From a bacterium (GTDB lineage: Bacteria > Hinthialibacterota > Hinthialibacteria > Hinthialibacterales > Hinthialibacteraceae): a stretch of 64,000 bases of DNA. The position numbers and the translations under genes were made by a program. The notes beneath the pieces are model-generated. The model did no database searches and had not been told where the DNA came from. It saw only the letters and a program-made list of their open reading frames with translations. The stretch spans positions 62,001 through 126,000 of the forward strand of contig WGLV01000032.1 in NCBI GenBank assembly GCA_016125385.1. Direction: 5' to 3'. Positions 18,731-27,694 of this stretch are shown here, one piece after another (the first letter of the stretch is position 1; the number at the start of each line of letters is the position of its first letter).

Positions 18731-19135
18731 TTACAGCAGCGCCATGATCTGCATGGGTGTTTTGCGGCCGCGTTCGGTTCCCTCGAAGGCTTCGTTGAAG
18801 CTGACCATGGTCAGGTTATATTTCTCCAGCGCCACATACTGATGGGCGTCGTGATAATCGAGACCGTACTGATCCATGGTGCGCAGGATGCGCTTGATGT
18901 CTTCGGGGTGAAGATGAATCAGCGTTACCGCGCCATCGACGAACAGGTCGAGCAGAAAACGCGTCAAAACGTCGTCGCGTTTTTCCCGCTTGAGAATCAT
19001 TGAGATGGTGTTGAGCGAAAACGCGGTCGTATAAAATTTATCGGAGGTAAAGTGTCCGAGAAAATGCTTGACCGCGTCGGCGTGATCGGCCTGATAGAGG
19101 GCGCTGAGCCAGATGTTGGTGTCGATCAGATACAT
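18731..19135 (-). CDS. PIN domain protein (VapC-like toxin)
   Basis: 134 aa; MYLIDTNIWLSALY...YGLDYHDAHQYVALEKYNLTMVSFN PIN motifs. Confidence 0.88.
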   Translation of the reverse strand: MYLIDTNIWLSALYQADHADAVKHFLGHFTSDKFYTTAFSLNTISMILKREKRDDVLTRFLLDLFVDGAVTLIHLHPEDIKRILRTMDQYGLDYHDAHQYVALEKYNLTMVSFNEAFEGTERGRKTPMQIMALL

Positions 19136-19145
19136 GAGGGCCTCC

Positions 19146-19337
19146 TTACGATTGATAAACCGAGCGCTGTAACTCGACCGCCGAGCCGCTCGCGCCGCCG
19201 CTCATCGCGCCCGCCCAGTCCTGCCGCAGCCGGGTGCGGGGCCGTTGGGCGCCGCGCGCCATCAGCGACTGAATAAACTGGACCACTTCCTCTTTCTGAT
19301 CGTCGGTCAGGCTGTTGATGATTTCGTTCAGGTCCAT
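19146..19337 (-). CDS. DUF2281-like antitoxin
   Basis: MDLNEIINSLTDDQKEEVVQFIQSLMAR...RLRQDWAGAMSGGASGSAVELQ; WAGA...VELQ pattern, immediately upstream of the PIN gene. Confidence 0.7.
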   Translation of the reverse strand: MDLNEIINSLTDDQKEEVVQFIQSLMARGAQRPRTRLRQDWAGAMSGGASGSAVELQRSVYQS

Positions 19338-19372
19338 CTGCGCCTCCCAGAGCAGGTTTGATGAAATAAAAA

Positions 19373-19403
19373 GCGGGGGAACGCCGCGTCCGGCGCTCCC
19401 CCG
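19373..19403 (-). terminator. Intrinsic terminator downstream of tpx
   Basis: gcgggggaacgccg-cgtc-cggcgctcccccg; minus-strand tail ctttttatttc. Confidence 0.75.
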
Positions 19404-19420
19404 GCGAAATGGCGGCTGAA

Positions 19421-19930
19421 TTACGCGCCGGCGGCTTTGGCCGCTTCGATGGCTTTGTCGTAGTTGGGGTGGTCGGTCACTTCGGGCACGATTTCCTGAT
19501 AGGTCAGGTTGCCGTCTTTATCGACGACGAACACCGCGCGGGAAAGCAGGCAGAGTTCTTTGATCAGCACGCCGAACTGATTGGCGAAATCGCGCTGCTG
19601 ATAGTCGGAGAGAATCACCGAGTTGGCGATGCCCTGCGCGCCGCAGAAACGCTTCTGGGCGAAAGGCAGGTCGAGGCTGATGGTGACCACCTTGGCGTTC
19701 AGTTTGCCCGCTTCTTCATTGAAGCGCTTGGTCTGCAATTCGCAGACCGGTGTGTCGATGGACGGAACCGCCGAAATAATGACGACCTGGCCTTTCAGGT
19801 CCGACAGTTTGACCGGCTGAAGGCCATTGTCGACCGCGGTAAAGTCGGGGGCGGGCGCGCCTGTTTTCAACTCAGGCCCCACCAGCGTCATGCCATTGCC
19901 TTTGAAAGTTATCACTCCCGTGCGTTCCAT
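19421..19930 (-). CDS. tpx: Thiol peroxidase
   Basis: MERTGVITFKGNGMTLVG...ISAVPSIDTPVCELQTKRFNEE...LPFAQKRFCGAQGI; Tpx peroxidatic TPVC and resolving Cys. Confidence 0.95.
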   Translation of the reverse strand: MERTGVITFKGNGMTLVGPELKTGAPAPDFTAVDNGLQPVKLSDLKGQVVIISAVPSIDTPVCELQTKRFNEEAGKLNAKVVTISLDLPFAQKRFCGAQGIANSVILSDYQQRDFANQFGVLIKELCLLSRAVFVVDKDGNLTYQEIVPEVTDHPNYDKAIEAAKAAGA

Positions 19931-20230
19931 GCTTGTCTCCTTATCGTGTTTCACGTCGTGTCACTATCTCCACGGCGAGGCCGTGTGATGAATCAGCGGA
20001 TACGGTTGAATGAACTCACGCGCGAAGAAGCGGCGCCTGAGCGGTTGAGTGCGTCCCCCGGTGTGATATCGGGCCGAACCGGACATCGGGGCGGCGGAAC
20101 GAAGATGGATGGGTGCGTTGATGGATCGCCGAAAGGAACAACCGGCGCGCGAATCGGGCGGCGCGCCGCAACGTCATAGTAAAAATCGTACCCTCACTCA
20201 AACGGCTGTCAAGCAAGCGGCGGACGCGGC

Positions 20231-21244
20231 TCAATCGAAATACTCGATGACGCGGTGGTCGTAACTGACCGGATCGACGGTCATCCGCCCGCTGAATTCG
20301 CGCCGTTCGTAGGCCGCCCGCTGAATCCAGTTGCCGTGTTCGTCGTATTGATACATGAGCCATTGCTGCGAAAGCCGGTCGCCGTTGCGGTCGGTCTCAC
20401 GGGTTTCGATCGGATTACCGCGCTCGTCGTTGTGAAAGGTGGCGCGGAACTCGGTCCCTTTCGGCGTATTGAGGCTGCGTTCGAGAATCGCCCCGCTTTC
20501 GTCGAGAACCAGATCGAGTCTTCCGGAGGGTCTGCCTTCTTTATCGAAAAAGGCTTCGCCGATCATTCGTCCCCGGTCGTCGTACAGCCGGAGCAACTTG
20601 AGTTCAAGCGTTCCGTCTTCCTTGAAATGTTCGACGGTCACGCGCTCTCCCTTTTCCGAGTAGGTATAGCGGAGCGTGTATTCTCGAGGCGGACGAGCCA
20701 GTACGCGGTGTTCGCCGGCCGGCCGGCCTTGCTCGTCGTAGGAATATTCATGCCGTTCCAGCATGGCGCCGCCCTGTTCGATGATCCATAAGGATTTGCG
20801 GTTTGTTTCATCATACTCAAAGGTTTCGCGGCGCAGCGTTTCGCCCCTGGAATTCATGCGGACGAGCTCGATGAGGTTTCCCGCTTCATCGTATGTATAG
20901 CGGGTGGATTCTTTCAGCGCGCCGCCGCCGTCGAACAGCCGGTATACCGAAGGACGCCCCCCGGTTCCGTATTCGACGACGTGAGTCTCAAAGCGCAACA
21001 CCTCGGTCTCGTCGAGACCTTCACTGGTGAAACTGGTTCCCAGATCGGGGAGTTTTACCCTGATGCGCTCGCCTGGCAGCCAACTCATCGTTTTCGCGTC
21101 GCAGGCGTACCGGTCGAAGGTGACGCGCTTGAGCGGCCCCTGCAACGAGTCGAAATCGAGCCCCGCCAGCGGATCGGTGAACGCGGCGTGACTCAGGGCG
21201 GCGCAAATCATCAGCAATGCAATCGTGTGTTGTACAATACGCAT
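20231..21244 (-). CDS. Secreted RHS/YD-like repeat protein
   Basis: MRIVQHTIALLMICAALSHA signal peptide; repeated YTYDEAGNLIEL / YSYDEQGRPAGE / YDDRGRMIGEAFFDKEGRP / YQYDEHGNWIQR. Confidence 0.85.
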   Translation of the reverse strand: MRIVQHTIALLMICAALSHAAFTDPLAGLDFDSLQGPLKRVTFDRYACDAKTMSWLPGERIRVKLPDLGTSFTSEGLDETEVLRFETHVVEYGTGGRPSVYRLFDGGGALKESTRYTYDEAGNLIELVRMNSRGETLRRETFEYDETNRKSLWIIEQGGAMLERHEYSYDEQGRPAGEHRVLARPPREYTLRYTYSEKGERVTVEHFKEDGTLELKLLRLYDDRGRMIGEAFFDKEGRPSGRLDLVLDESGAILERSLNTPKGTEFRATFHNDERGNPIETRETDRNGDRLSQQWLMYQYDEHGNWIQRAAYERREFSGRMTVDPVSYDHRVIEYFD

Positions 21245-21403
21245 GGGTGCGTGAGGTCTCCCGGTTGTGTCGTTCAATCGGTCATTATACGTGTTTCGGC
21301 CTGAAGCCAACGCCCTCGCGGCGCGCCGCTTTCAGGTCACATCGATTCAACGCATGATATATAGTATGCGTGATTCAGTCAGTCTATCTTGATGAGGGAC
21401 GTC

Positions 21404-23224
21404 ATGGCGGGGGCGGACGCGGTAAAAGAACAGATTCTTCAACGGGCCGACATCGCCGAGATCGTCTCGCAGTACGTTCATCTGCAGAACCGGGGCGGGC
21501 GGCTGTTCGGTCTGTGCCCTTTTCATAAAGAAAAAACGCCTTCCTTCAGCGTCAGGCCCGATACCGGCTATTACCATTGTTTCGGCTGCGGCGCGGGCGG
21601 CAACGTGATCGATTTTGTCATGGGGGTCGAAAACCTGACCTATCCCGAGGCGCGGCGCTATCTGGCCGGACGGCTCAACATCGAAATCCCCGAAACGCGT
21701 GGGCCCCGCCGCCCTCACTCAGAAATCGACCGGTACGACGTGATGGAAGCGGCGGCGAATTTTTATCAGAAATGGTTGTTCGCCGATCGCCACGCGATGG
21801 AATATCTCCAGCGGCGCGGACTCTCGCGAGAGGCCATTCAAAATTTCTCTCTCGGATACGCGCCCAATGAGTGGGAGAGCCTGCTTTTCGCCTTAAAAAA
21901 ACAGGGAATCCCCGAAACCGTGATGGAAGAACTCGGCCTTATTCTCGCCAGCAACAAGGGCAAGGGGCATTACGACCGTTTCCGCCATCGCGTGATGTTC
22001 CCTATCCGCAACACCATCGGCCGGGTGATCGCCTTTGGCGGGCGCGCGCTCGACCCCAACGACCGCGCCAAGTATCTCAACAGCAACGAAACCCCGTTGT
22101 TCAATAAATCCAAATCGCTCTACCTGCTCGACAAGGCGAAGACGGTGGTGAAAGATCGCGGGGCGCTTGTGGTCGAAGGCTACATGGACGCGATCTCGCT
22201 GCACGTGCATGGCTTCAACCAGACGGTGGCCACGCTCGGAACCTCGCTCACCGGCGATCACGTCCATATGCTGAGGCGCTATACCAATCGCTACATTCTG
22301 TTGTACGACGGAGATTCGGCTGGAGTGCGCGCCGCGTTGCGCGGCGTCGAACTCTTTTTCGAGCAGGGGCTCGCCGTGCGCGCCGCCCTCCTGCCGGAAG
22401 GGAAAGACCCCGACGATCTGCTGCGGGAAAGCGGACCGGACGAGATGAAGCGCTTGCTCGACGGCGCGGTTGACGGGTTCGATTTTACGCTCAATCACGC
22501 GTTGCGCGGCAACGATCTCGCCACGCCGCAGGGCAAAAGCGCGGTGGTTGAAGGCATGACGCCGTTGATCGCCCGCGTGCCCGATGCGTATCTGCGCACC
22601 GACTACGTTCGTTTACTGGCTGAGCGCATCGGCGCCGACTTCGCCGCGCTGCAGGAAACGATCGCGAAAAAAATGAAGAAGACGCCGGGCCGGGGCGGAG
22701 ACGAACCCGCCGCCGAAGTGAATACCCAAACCGCCGCCAGCCAGGATCCGCTGCGCAAGGAGAAAGAAATTCTCATCCGCCTGCTTGCCATGCACCACGG
22801 CTTTTGCCTGCCCGAAGGGCTTGCCGCCGCCGAGCGCCCCTGGCTGTTCACCAGCGAGGAGTGGGGTGAAATCCTGCCCGGATATCTTACCGCGTTCACC
22901 GCCGGCGCACCGCTTGACCGCGTTCTCGAAACGCTGTTGAAAGAAAAGCCGGAACCCGGCGCCGCCGCGCGCGCCGCCCGCCTCGATGAGTTGTTTCCTC
23001 AACGCGAAGACCGCGCCCTGCTGGTGCGGGTCATTGAGGCGGAAACGCTGCCGGGTTTGGAACGCGATCTGAAAAAGATGAAGGACGACGTGCTGGCGGG
23101 CTTTCAGGACGCAAAAGAAAAACGCCGCTGGGACGCATTGCGGCTGCAATCGAAAAACGACCCCAGGAAGGCGCTGGAAGAATTGAACCGCACGTTATTT
23201 CAACAACCGGGCGGAAACGTCTGA
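21404..23224 (+). CDS. dnaG: DNA primase
   Basis: CHC2 zinc finger CPFHKEKTPSFSVRPDTGYYHCFGCGAGG; TOPRIM VVEGYMDAIS...LYDGDSAGVRAA; alternative start at 21389. Confidence 0.96.
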   Translation: MAGADAVKEQILQRADIAEIVSQYVHLQNRGGRLFGLCPFHKEKTPSFSVRPDTGYYHCFGCGAGGNVIDFVMGVENLTYPEARRYLAGRLNIEIPETRGPRRPHSEIDRYDVMEAAANFYQKWLFADRHAMEYLQRRGLSREAIQNFSLGYAPNEWESLLFALKKQGIPETVMEELGLILASNKGKGHYDRFRHRVMFPIRNTIGRVIAFGGRALDPNDRAKYLNSNETPLFNKSKSLYLLDKAKTVVKDRGALVVEGYMDAISLHVHGFNQTVATLGTSLTGDHVHMLRRYTNRYILLYDGDSAGVRAALRGVELFFEQGLAVRAALLPEGKDPDDLLRESGPDEMKRLLDGAVDGFDFTLNHALRGNDLATPQGKSAVVEGMTPLIARVPDAYLRTDYVRLLAERIGADFAALQETIAKKMKKTPGRGGDEPAAEVNTQTAASQDPLRKEKEILIRLLAMHHGFCLPEGLAAAERPWLFTSEEWGEILPGYLTAFTAGAPLDRVLETLLKEKPEPGAAARAARLDELFPQREDRALLVRVIEAETLPGLERDLKKMKDDVLAGFQDAKEKRRWDALRLQSKNDPRKALEELNRTLFQQPGGNV

Positions 23225-23272
23225 CCCGTTTCGGCCGAGGATGCGCACAGAAAAATCAGGATAAAAACCACG

Positions 23273-25246
23273 ATGAACTTTCAGGGAATCTTTCACCTAT
23301 TCATGCGCCGGGTTTCCGGCAAGACGATCATCGATCACGCCCGAACCATCTGGGAAAACAATCGATGGTCCGACTTTGACGGCCTGGAAAAAACCGCCGA
23401 ATTCGCGATTCAACAATTCGAGGCGGCGGGGCTGAAAGCCGAGCGCGTCGAGTTGCCCGCCGACGGTGAAACGCGATTCGGCGACGCCGTCATGCCGCGC
23501 GCCTGGAACGGGCGCAAGGCGGTGTTGGAAGTCGTTTCGCCCGAGCATCGCGAAATCGCTCGCCGCGAGACATCGTACAACCTGCTCGGCATGTGGTCGC
23601 CGCCCACGCCGCCCAACGGCATGGAGGCCGAACTGATCCACCTCGAAAATGAAGACGCGATCCATTCGCCCGACGTCGACGTCGAAGGCAAGTTCGTTTT
23701 GACGAGAGGCCGGCTGGAGGCCGTTCGAGCCGCCGCCGTCAAAAAAGGCGCCGCCGCCGTCATCAGCTGCTGGTCCAATTCGCCCAAGCATCCTGAATGG
23801 ACGCAGTGGTTATCCGGCAACACCGACCGGCCCGGCGCCTGGGGGCTCAAAAAAGACGAAGGCCGACTGATTACGCTCTCGATCTCTCCAGCCCAGGGCG
23901 ATGAGTTGTTCGCTCTGGCGAAAAAAGGCCCGGTCAAAATGAGGCTGCTGGTCGACGCTCACATCCAGCCCGGAACCATGCCGCTGGTCGACGCCTGCAT
24001 TGAGGGCGAAGATGGCGAGCAGGAAATCTGGATCTTCGCGCCCATCAACGGACCCGGCGCCAATTACAACGGCGCCGGCGCCGCGCTGCTGCTCGAAATC
24101 GCGCGGCTGGTCACCGCCGAGATCGATGAAAAAACGCTGCCCAAACCGCACCGCACGATCCGCTTTCTGTTGACGCCCAAGCCCTACGGCCCCATCGCCT
24201 ACGCGCTCCGGTATCCCGAACGCGCTCAGCGCGCGCTGGCCGCCTTCAATCTCGAAACCGCCGCCGGAAACCCCGACGCCGCGTGGTGCCGCTGGTCGTT
24301 GCGCACCTCGCCCGCGCCCATGCGCCATTTCACCGACGCGTTGCTGCGCCGCATCTGCCGCGATTTTCTCGCTCACTGGCGGCCCCAGCGCTCGCTTGAA
24401 GACCGCCCGCTCTCGCTGGCCGGCGACGTTTACTGGAACGATCCGCTGATTGGCGTGACCACCCACTGGCTGCACGGCGGGCCGGAGGAGGAAGTGAGAA
24501 ACAACAGCGGCGACGCCATCGAAACGCTCGACGAGCGCTCGTGCGTCGATCTGGGCGTGACGGGCGCCACCGTCGCGTATATTTTCTCCGTGCTGGGCGT
24601 GCCCGACGTCCCCATCCTCGCGCAATGGAACTTCCGTTTCGCGTTGAAAAACATCTGGCGCGAGGTCGACGTCTGGATGGACCGCGCCGACGAAGCCCAG
24701 TCGGGCGCCGACCTGCATGAGATCTGGCGCGACGCCCGGCTGCGCCTGCAAGCGAGGCGGTCGGTGGAAGAGAAGGCGTTGCAGTCGCTCAACCAGATCG
24801 ACCCCGCCGCGCATAACTGTGAGGAATGGAAGGTCGTGCGAGAACTGAACTACACCCTGGGCGACGTGTGCGACGCCGCGCTGGCCGCCGTCGGCGCCCA
24901 TCTGGAGGCGCGCGCCGCCGTGCTCGAAGCCGAGTTCTGCGCGGAGGAGCCCGTCACCCGCGACCATGAAGACAACCGCGTCCCCATCCGCGTCATCAAG
25001 GCGCCGGGCGCGGTTACGCTCGACTCGCTGCCTTACGAAGAATGGACCTCGCCGGTCAAACGCTCGCCGCGCACCAACCCGCCGTTCACCCTGTCGTGGT
25101 GGCTGGCCGATGGAAACCGTACCATCGGCGAGATCGAGCGGCTGGTGCGGCTTGAGATTCCCCAGTTCCGCGAGTGCATCCCCGCATGGTTCAACTTTCT
25201 CGAAAAACGCGGCTACGTCCGCTTCCGCAAAGAAAAAGACGAATAA
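23273..25246 (+). CDS. M28 peptidase-like (DUF4910-type) protein with PA-like and C-terminal winged-helix-like regions, probably catalytically dead
   Basis: 657 aa; IWIFAPINGPGANYNGAGAALLLEIARLVTAEIDEKTLPKPHRTIRFLLTPKPYGPIAYAL resembles the M28 core with ligand positions substituted. Confidence 0.65.
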   Translation: MNFQGIFHLFMRRVSGKTIIDHARTIWENNRWSDFDGLEKTAEFAIQQFEAAGLKAERVELPADGETRFGDAVMPRAWNGRKAVLEVVSPEHREIARRETSYNLLGMWSPPTPPNGMEAELIHLENEDAIHSPDVDVEGKFVLTRGRLEAVRAAAVKKGAAAVISCWSNSPKHPEWTQWLSGNTDRPGAWGLKKDEGRLITLSISPAQGDELFALAKKGPVKMRLLVDAHIQPGTMPLVDACIEGEDGEQEIWIFAPINGPGANYNGAGAALLLEIARLVTAEIDEKTLPKPHRTIRFLLTPKPYGPIAYALRYPERAQRALAAFNLETAAGNPDAAWCRWSLRTSPAPMRHFTDALLRRICRDFLAHWRPQRSLEDRPLSLAGDVYWNDPLIGVTTHWLHGGPEEEVRNNSGDAIETLDERSCVDLGVTGATVAYIFSVLGVPDVPILAQWNFRFALKNIWREVDVWMDRADEAQSGADLHEIWRDARLRLQARRSVEEKALQSLNQIDPAAHNCEEWKVVRELNYTLGDVCDAALAAVGAHLEARAAVLEAEFCAEEPVTRDHEDNRVPIRVIKAPGAVTLDSLPYEEWTSPVKRSPRTNPPFTLSWWLADGNRTIGEIERLVRLEIPQFRECIPAWFNFLEKRGYVRFRKEKDE

Positions 25247-25415
25247 AGTTCCTTGCCATTTTGATTGAATTGGTAATGTATTTATTTTCGCTCATGAATG
25301 ATTTATCCATTCATTTACGGACTGATATTGTATTATCATGATCGATCGAACCATGTATGATGGACGCCGCCGAACGCGCCCGCCTGAATAAACTCTCCAT
25401 CGAACGGACGACACC

Positions 25416-25832
25416 ATGAGCGAAAAACTGAAATACTGGACGGACGATCTTGAATCGGGCAACCCCGTCATCGACCAGCAGCACCGTAAACTGGTGAAAT
25501 GGACCGAATACCTGAAGACGGCGGATCACGTTCCCCCGGAGGAAATTCAGAAAGTACTCGATTTCATCCAGGGGTTCATCCACACTCACTTCACCGATGA
25601 GGAGATTTTTCTCATCGACATCGAGTATCCCGGATCGCAGGAACATACCGAACTGCACAGCGCCATCCGCAACCGGTTCGTCGCCGTGAAAAAGCAAGCG
25701 GCTGAACTCATGGATCCGAAACAGGTCAATGATCTGATTTATTCGGTTTTTCATTCGTACGTGTCGCACATCAGAGACTGCGACATGAAATACAACGAAT
25801 ACTACAAAGCCCACGGCGCGCATAAAAACTGA
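25416..25832 (+). CDS. Bacteriohemerythrin
   Basis: VIDQQHRKLVKW, HTHFTDEEIFL, SQEHTELHSAI, SYVSHIRDCDMKY: full set of His/Glu/Asp di-iron ligands. Confidence 0.95.
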   Translation: MSEKLKYWTDDLESGNPVIDQQHRKLVKWTEYLKTADHVPPEEIQKVLDFIQGFIHTHFTDEEIFLIDIEYPGSQEHTELHSAIRNRFVAVKKQAAELMDPKQVNDLIYSVFHSYVSHIRDCDMKYNEYYKAHGAHKN

Positions 25833-25912
25833 GGCGTTTGCCGCTGCACTCCGGGGTATTGGGTGAGGGGATTTAATAAGCCGTACCGTGTGGAAAGTAC
25901 GTCATGCAAAAA

Positions 25913-26170
25913 CTAGCGGGCGTCGATCACCACGCGCGCTGAATAACCGAGCGAATTGACGATCCGCTCGCAGTCTTCCCACGTCAGCCCGAAGGCCTGC
26001 ACGTCGGAAGCGGCCAGCCGGGCGACGGCGTCGCGGATCGCGTCGTGTTCGCTCTCTTCGAACGTCTCGTCCATCAGACAGGTCTCCGCCCAATCCACCA
26101 GCGCGGCCAGCGAAATCTCCTTATGCAGGTATTGCGACACTTGATCGATGACCGTCTGTTTGGTGATCAT
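25913..26170 (-). CDS. Small uncharacterised protein, second gene of two-gene module
   Basis: 85 aa; MITKQTVIDQVSQYLHKEISLAALVDWAETCLMDETFEESEHDAIRDAVARLAASDVQAFGLTWEDCERIVNSLGY; start overlaps the upstream stop. Confidence 0.7.
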   Translation of the reverse strand: MITKQTVIDQVSQYLHKEISLAALVDWAETCLMDETFEESEHDAIRDAVARLAASDVQAFGLTWEDCERIVNSLGYSARVVIDAR

Positions 26171-26418
26171 TCTGACTCATCCTCTACCGGTTCGTGGCCG
26201 GTGTCATGCGGGAATTTCTGATGAATCTGACGAAGCCGTCCGGATTCAATAAAGATTTCCTGATAAAATCGAATGGTGTTTTCGTTCGCGTCCACGATCT
26301 TATTATATCGCGCTTTCCACCCATGACGACCGGTGATTTCATGCCAATAGCGCCTGCCCCCATCGGGCAAATCAAACCATTCGCTGAATTTTTTCTCATT
26401 CTGAACGCGAGTGTTCAT
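26167..26418 (-). CDS. Small uncharacterised protein, first gene of two-gene module
   Basis: 83 aa; MNTRVQNEKKFSEWFDLPDGGRRYWHEITGRHGWKARYNKIVDANENTIRFYQEIFIESGRLRQIHQKFPHDTGH. Confidence 0.7.
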   Translation of the reverse strand: MNTRVQNEKKFSEWFDLPDGGRRYWHEITGRHGWKARYNKIVDANENTIRFYQEIFIESGRLRQIHQKFPHDTGHEPVEDESE

Positions 26419-26515
26419 GCTTTGTTGAATCCGTCCGTGTCAGATCATATTCGCCTGTACACCAAAAGACAGCGCTTTAAACGCTTCCGTTTCATTTAAG
26501 TTTCGTCCCGCGATG

Positions 26516-27142
26516 TCAGTCGAAAAAGCCTTTGCCTTCCAGAATTTTCGGCATACATTTTTCGATGCGGGAGACGCGGGTTTTCGATTGTTTGGGCTGG
26601 GAGAAATGGAGAATGTACCCCCGTTGACGCCCCGGCGTTAACGCGAAAAAGGCGGTCTTCAGCGCGGGATTTTCATCCAGTTTTTGCTGTAATTCATCCG
26701 GGATGGGTTCGGGATTCTTTTGGATAGGCGCCTTCAAGCCGGCTTTTTCCACCTCGATGGCTTCCTGAAGATAGTCTTTCACGGCGGGTTCCAGCTCGTC
26801 GATCTGCTGAACGCTGGTAAAGCGGATCAGGCGGCCGGCTTGGGTATTCTCTCCGGGCTTGGTCAGGAGATTGGCGGGGTCTTTCAGCAGCACGCCTTTG
26901 ACGAAGTTGATCGAGCAGAAATCCTTAAACGCGCTGAGGATGACGACGTTGCGCTTCTCGAAGGTGTAGCAGGGCATCTTCCACTTCAACTCTTCGGTCA
27001 GCCCGCAGCCGAGCAGAATCGCCCGCAGCTTCAGCAATTCTTCCCGCCATGTATTGACCTTGCATTGGGGCGTGCTCACCAGCGGACACCGCCCGCAGCC
27101 CTCAGTGAAATAGGGATCGACCTTGGGATTGGTTTTGGTCAT
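26516..27142 (-). CDS. YdeI/OmpD-associated family (DUF1801-like) protein
   Basis: 208 aa; LKWKMPCYTFEKRNVVILSAFKDFCSINFVKGVLLKDP; C-terminal ALTPGRQRGYILHFSQPKQSKTRVSRIEKCMPKILEGKG. Confidence 0.88.
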   Translation of the reverse strand: MTKTNPKVDPYFTEGCGRCPLVSTPQCKVNTWREELLKLRAILLGCGLTEELKWKMPCYTFEKRNVVILSAFKDFCSINFVKGVLLKDPANLLTKPGENTQAGRLIRFTSVQQIDELEPAVKDYLQEAIEVEKAGLKAPIQKNPEPIPDELQQKLDENPALKTAFFALTPGRQRGYILHFSQPKQSKTRVSRIEKCMPKILEGKGFFD

Positions 27143-27206
27143 GGAGTGATGTCCTGATTATTTAGACGGACTTGGATATGCTTCGCTTTGAGCCTGCCCG
27201 ACCTCG

Positions 27207-27503
27207 TTACGGTACGTATCTTTCAATTTCGAGGGCTCCGTGAAAAATACCTAAAATATCAATTTGGGAAGACGATTTGATTTGATATGCAATTCGGTAA
27301 TGACCATACAGTAATATACGAATATCGCCCTGTATGTCTTTCTTGTATATGAATCCAATTTCAGGATATTTTTTCAATAATTGTGTTTTTTGAAAAATGT
27401 CATTTATGACTTTCTGAGCCATTAATGGATTATCATCAGCGATATAATCATGGATTTCAATAAGCCATTGTTGGGCTTCTTCGGTCCAATTTATTTCCGC
27501 CAT
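27207..27503 (-). CDS. RelE/ParE family toxin
   Basis: MAEINWTEEAQQWLIEIHDYIADDNPLMAQKVINDIFQKTQLLKKYPEIGF...RILLYGHYRIAYQI. Confidence 0.92.
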   Translation of the reverse strand: MAEINWTEEAQQWLIEIHDYIADDNPLMAQKVINDIFQKTQLLKKYPEIGFIYKKDIQGDIRILLYGHYRIAYQIKSSSQIDILGIFHGALEIERYVP

Positions 27504-27694
27504 GATTCAATTCGCCGCTTCATTTCCTCGTTGGAAATCACTCGTCCTTCGCGCGAGTCTTTCAACCCGCGTTCGATCATGCGTTCGAAGGCGAGTTCGC
27601 GCATGATCTCTTCATAGGTGGCGTCGTCGGGCTGGGCCTGAATCACTTCGGTCATTTTTTCTTTCGCACTCGGCATGACGCGCTCCTTCTTCAC
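27491..27694 (-). CDS. Cognate antitoxin of the RelE/ParE module
   Basis: MPSAKEKMTEVIQAQPDDATYEEIMRELAFERMIERGLKDSREGRVISNEEMKRRI; overlaps toxin start. Confidence 0.85.
   Translation of the reverse strand: MKKERVMPSAKEKMTEVIQAQPDDATYEEIMRELAFERMIERGLKDSREGRVISNEEMKRRIESWRK

Noticed and set aside
23810-24967. 385-aa minus-strand ORF
   Set aside because: Antisense to the M28-like gene; Gly/Arg/Val/Gln-rich low-motif translation, no family signature.
25280-25330. Inverted repeat atgaatg...cattcat upstream of bacteriohemerythrin as an operator
   Set aside because: Seven-bp arms in AT-rich DNA are expected by chance; no adjacent regulator.
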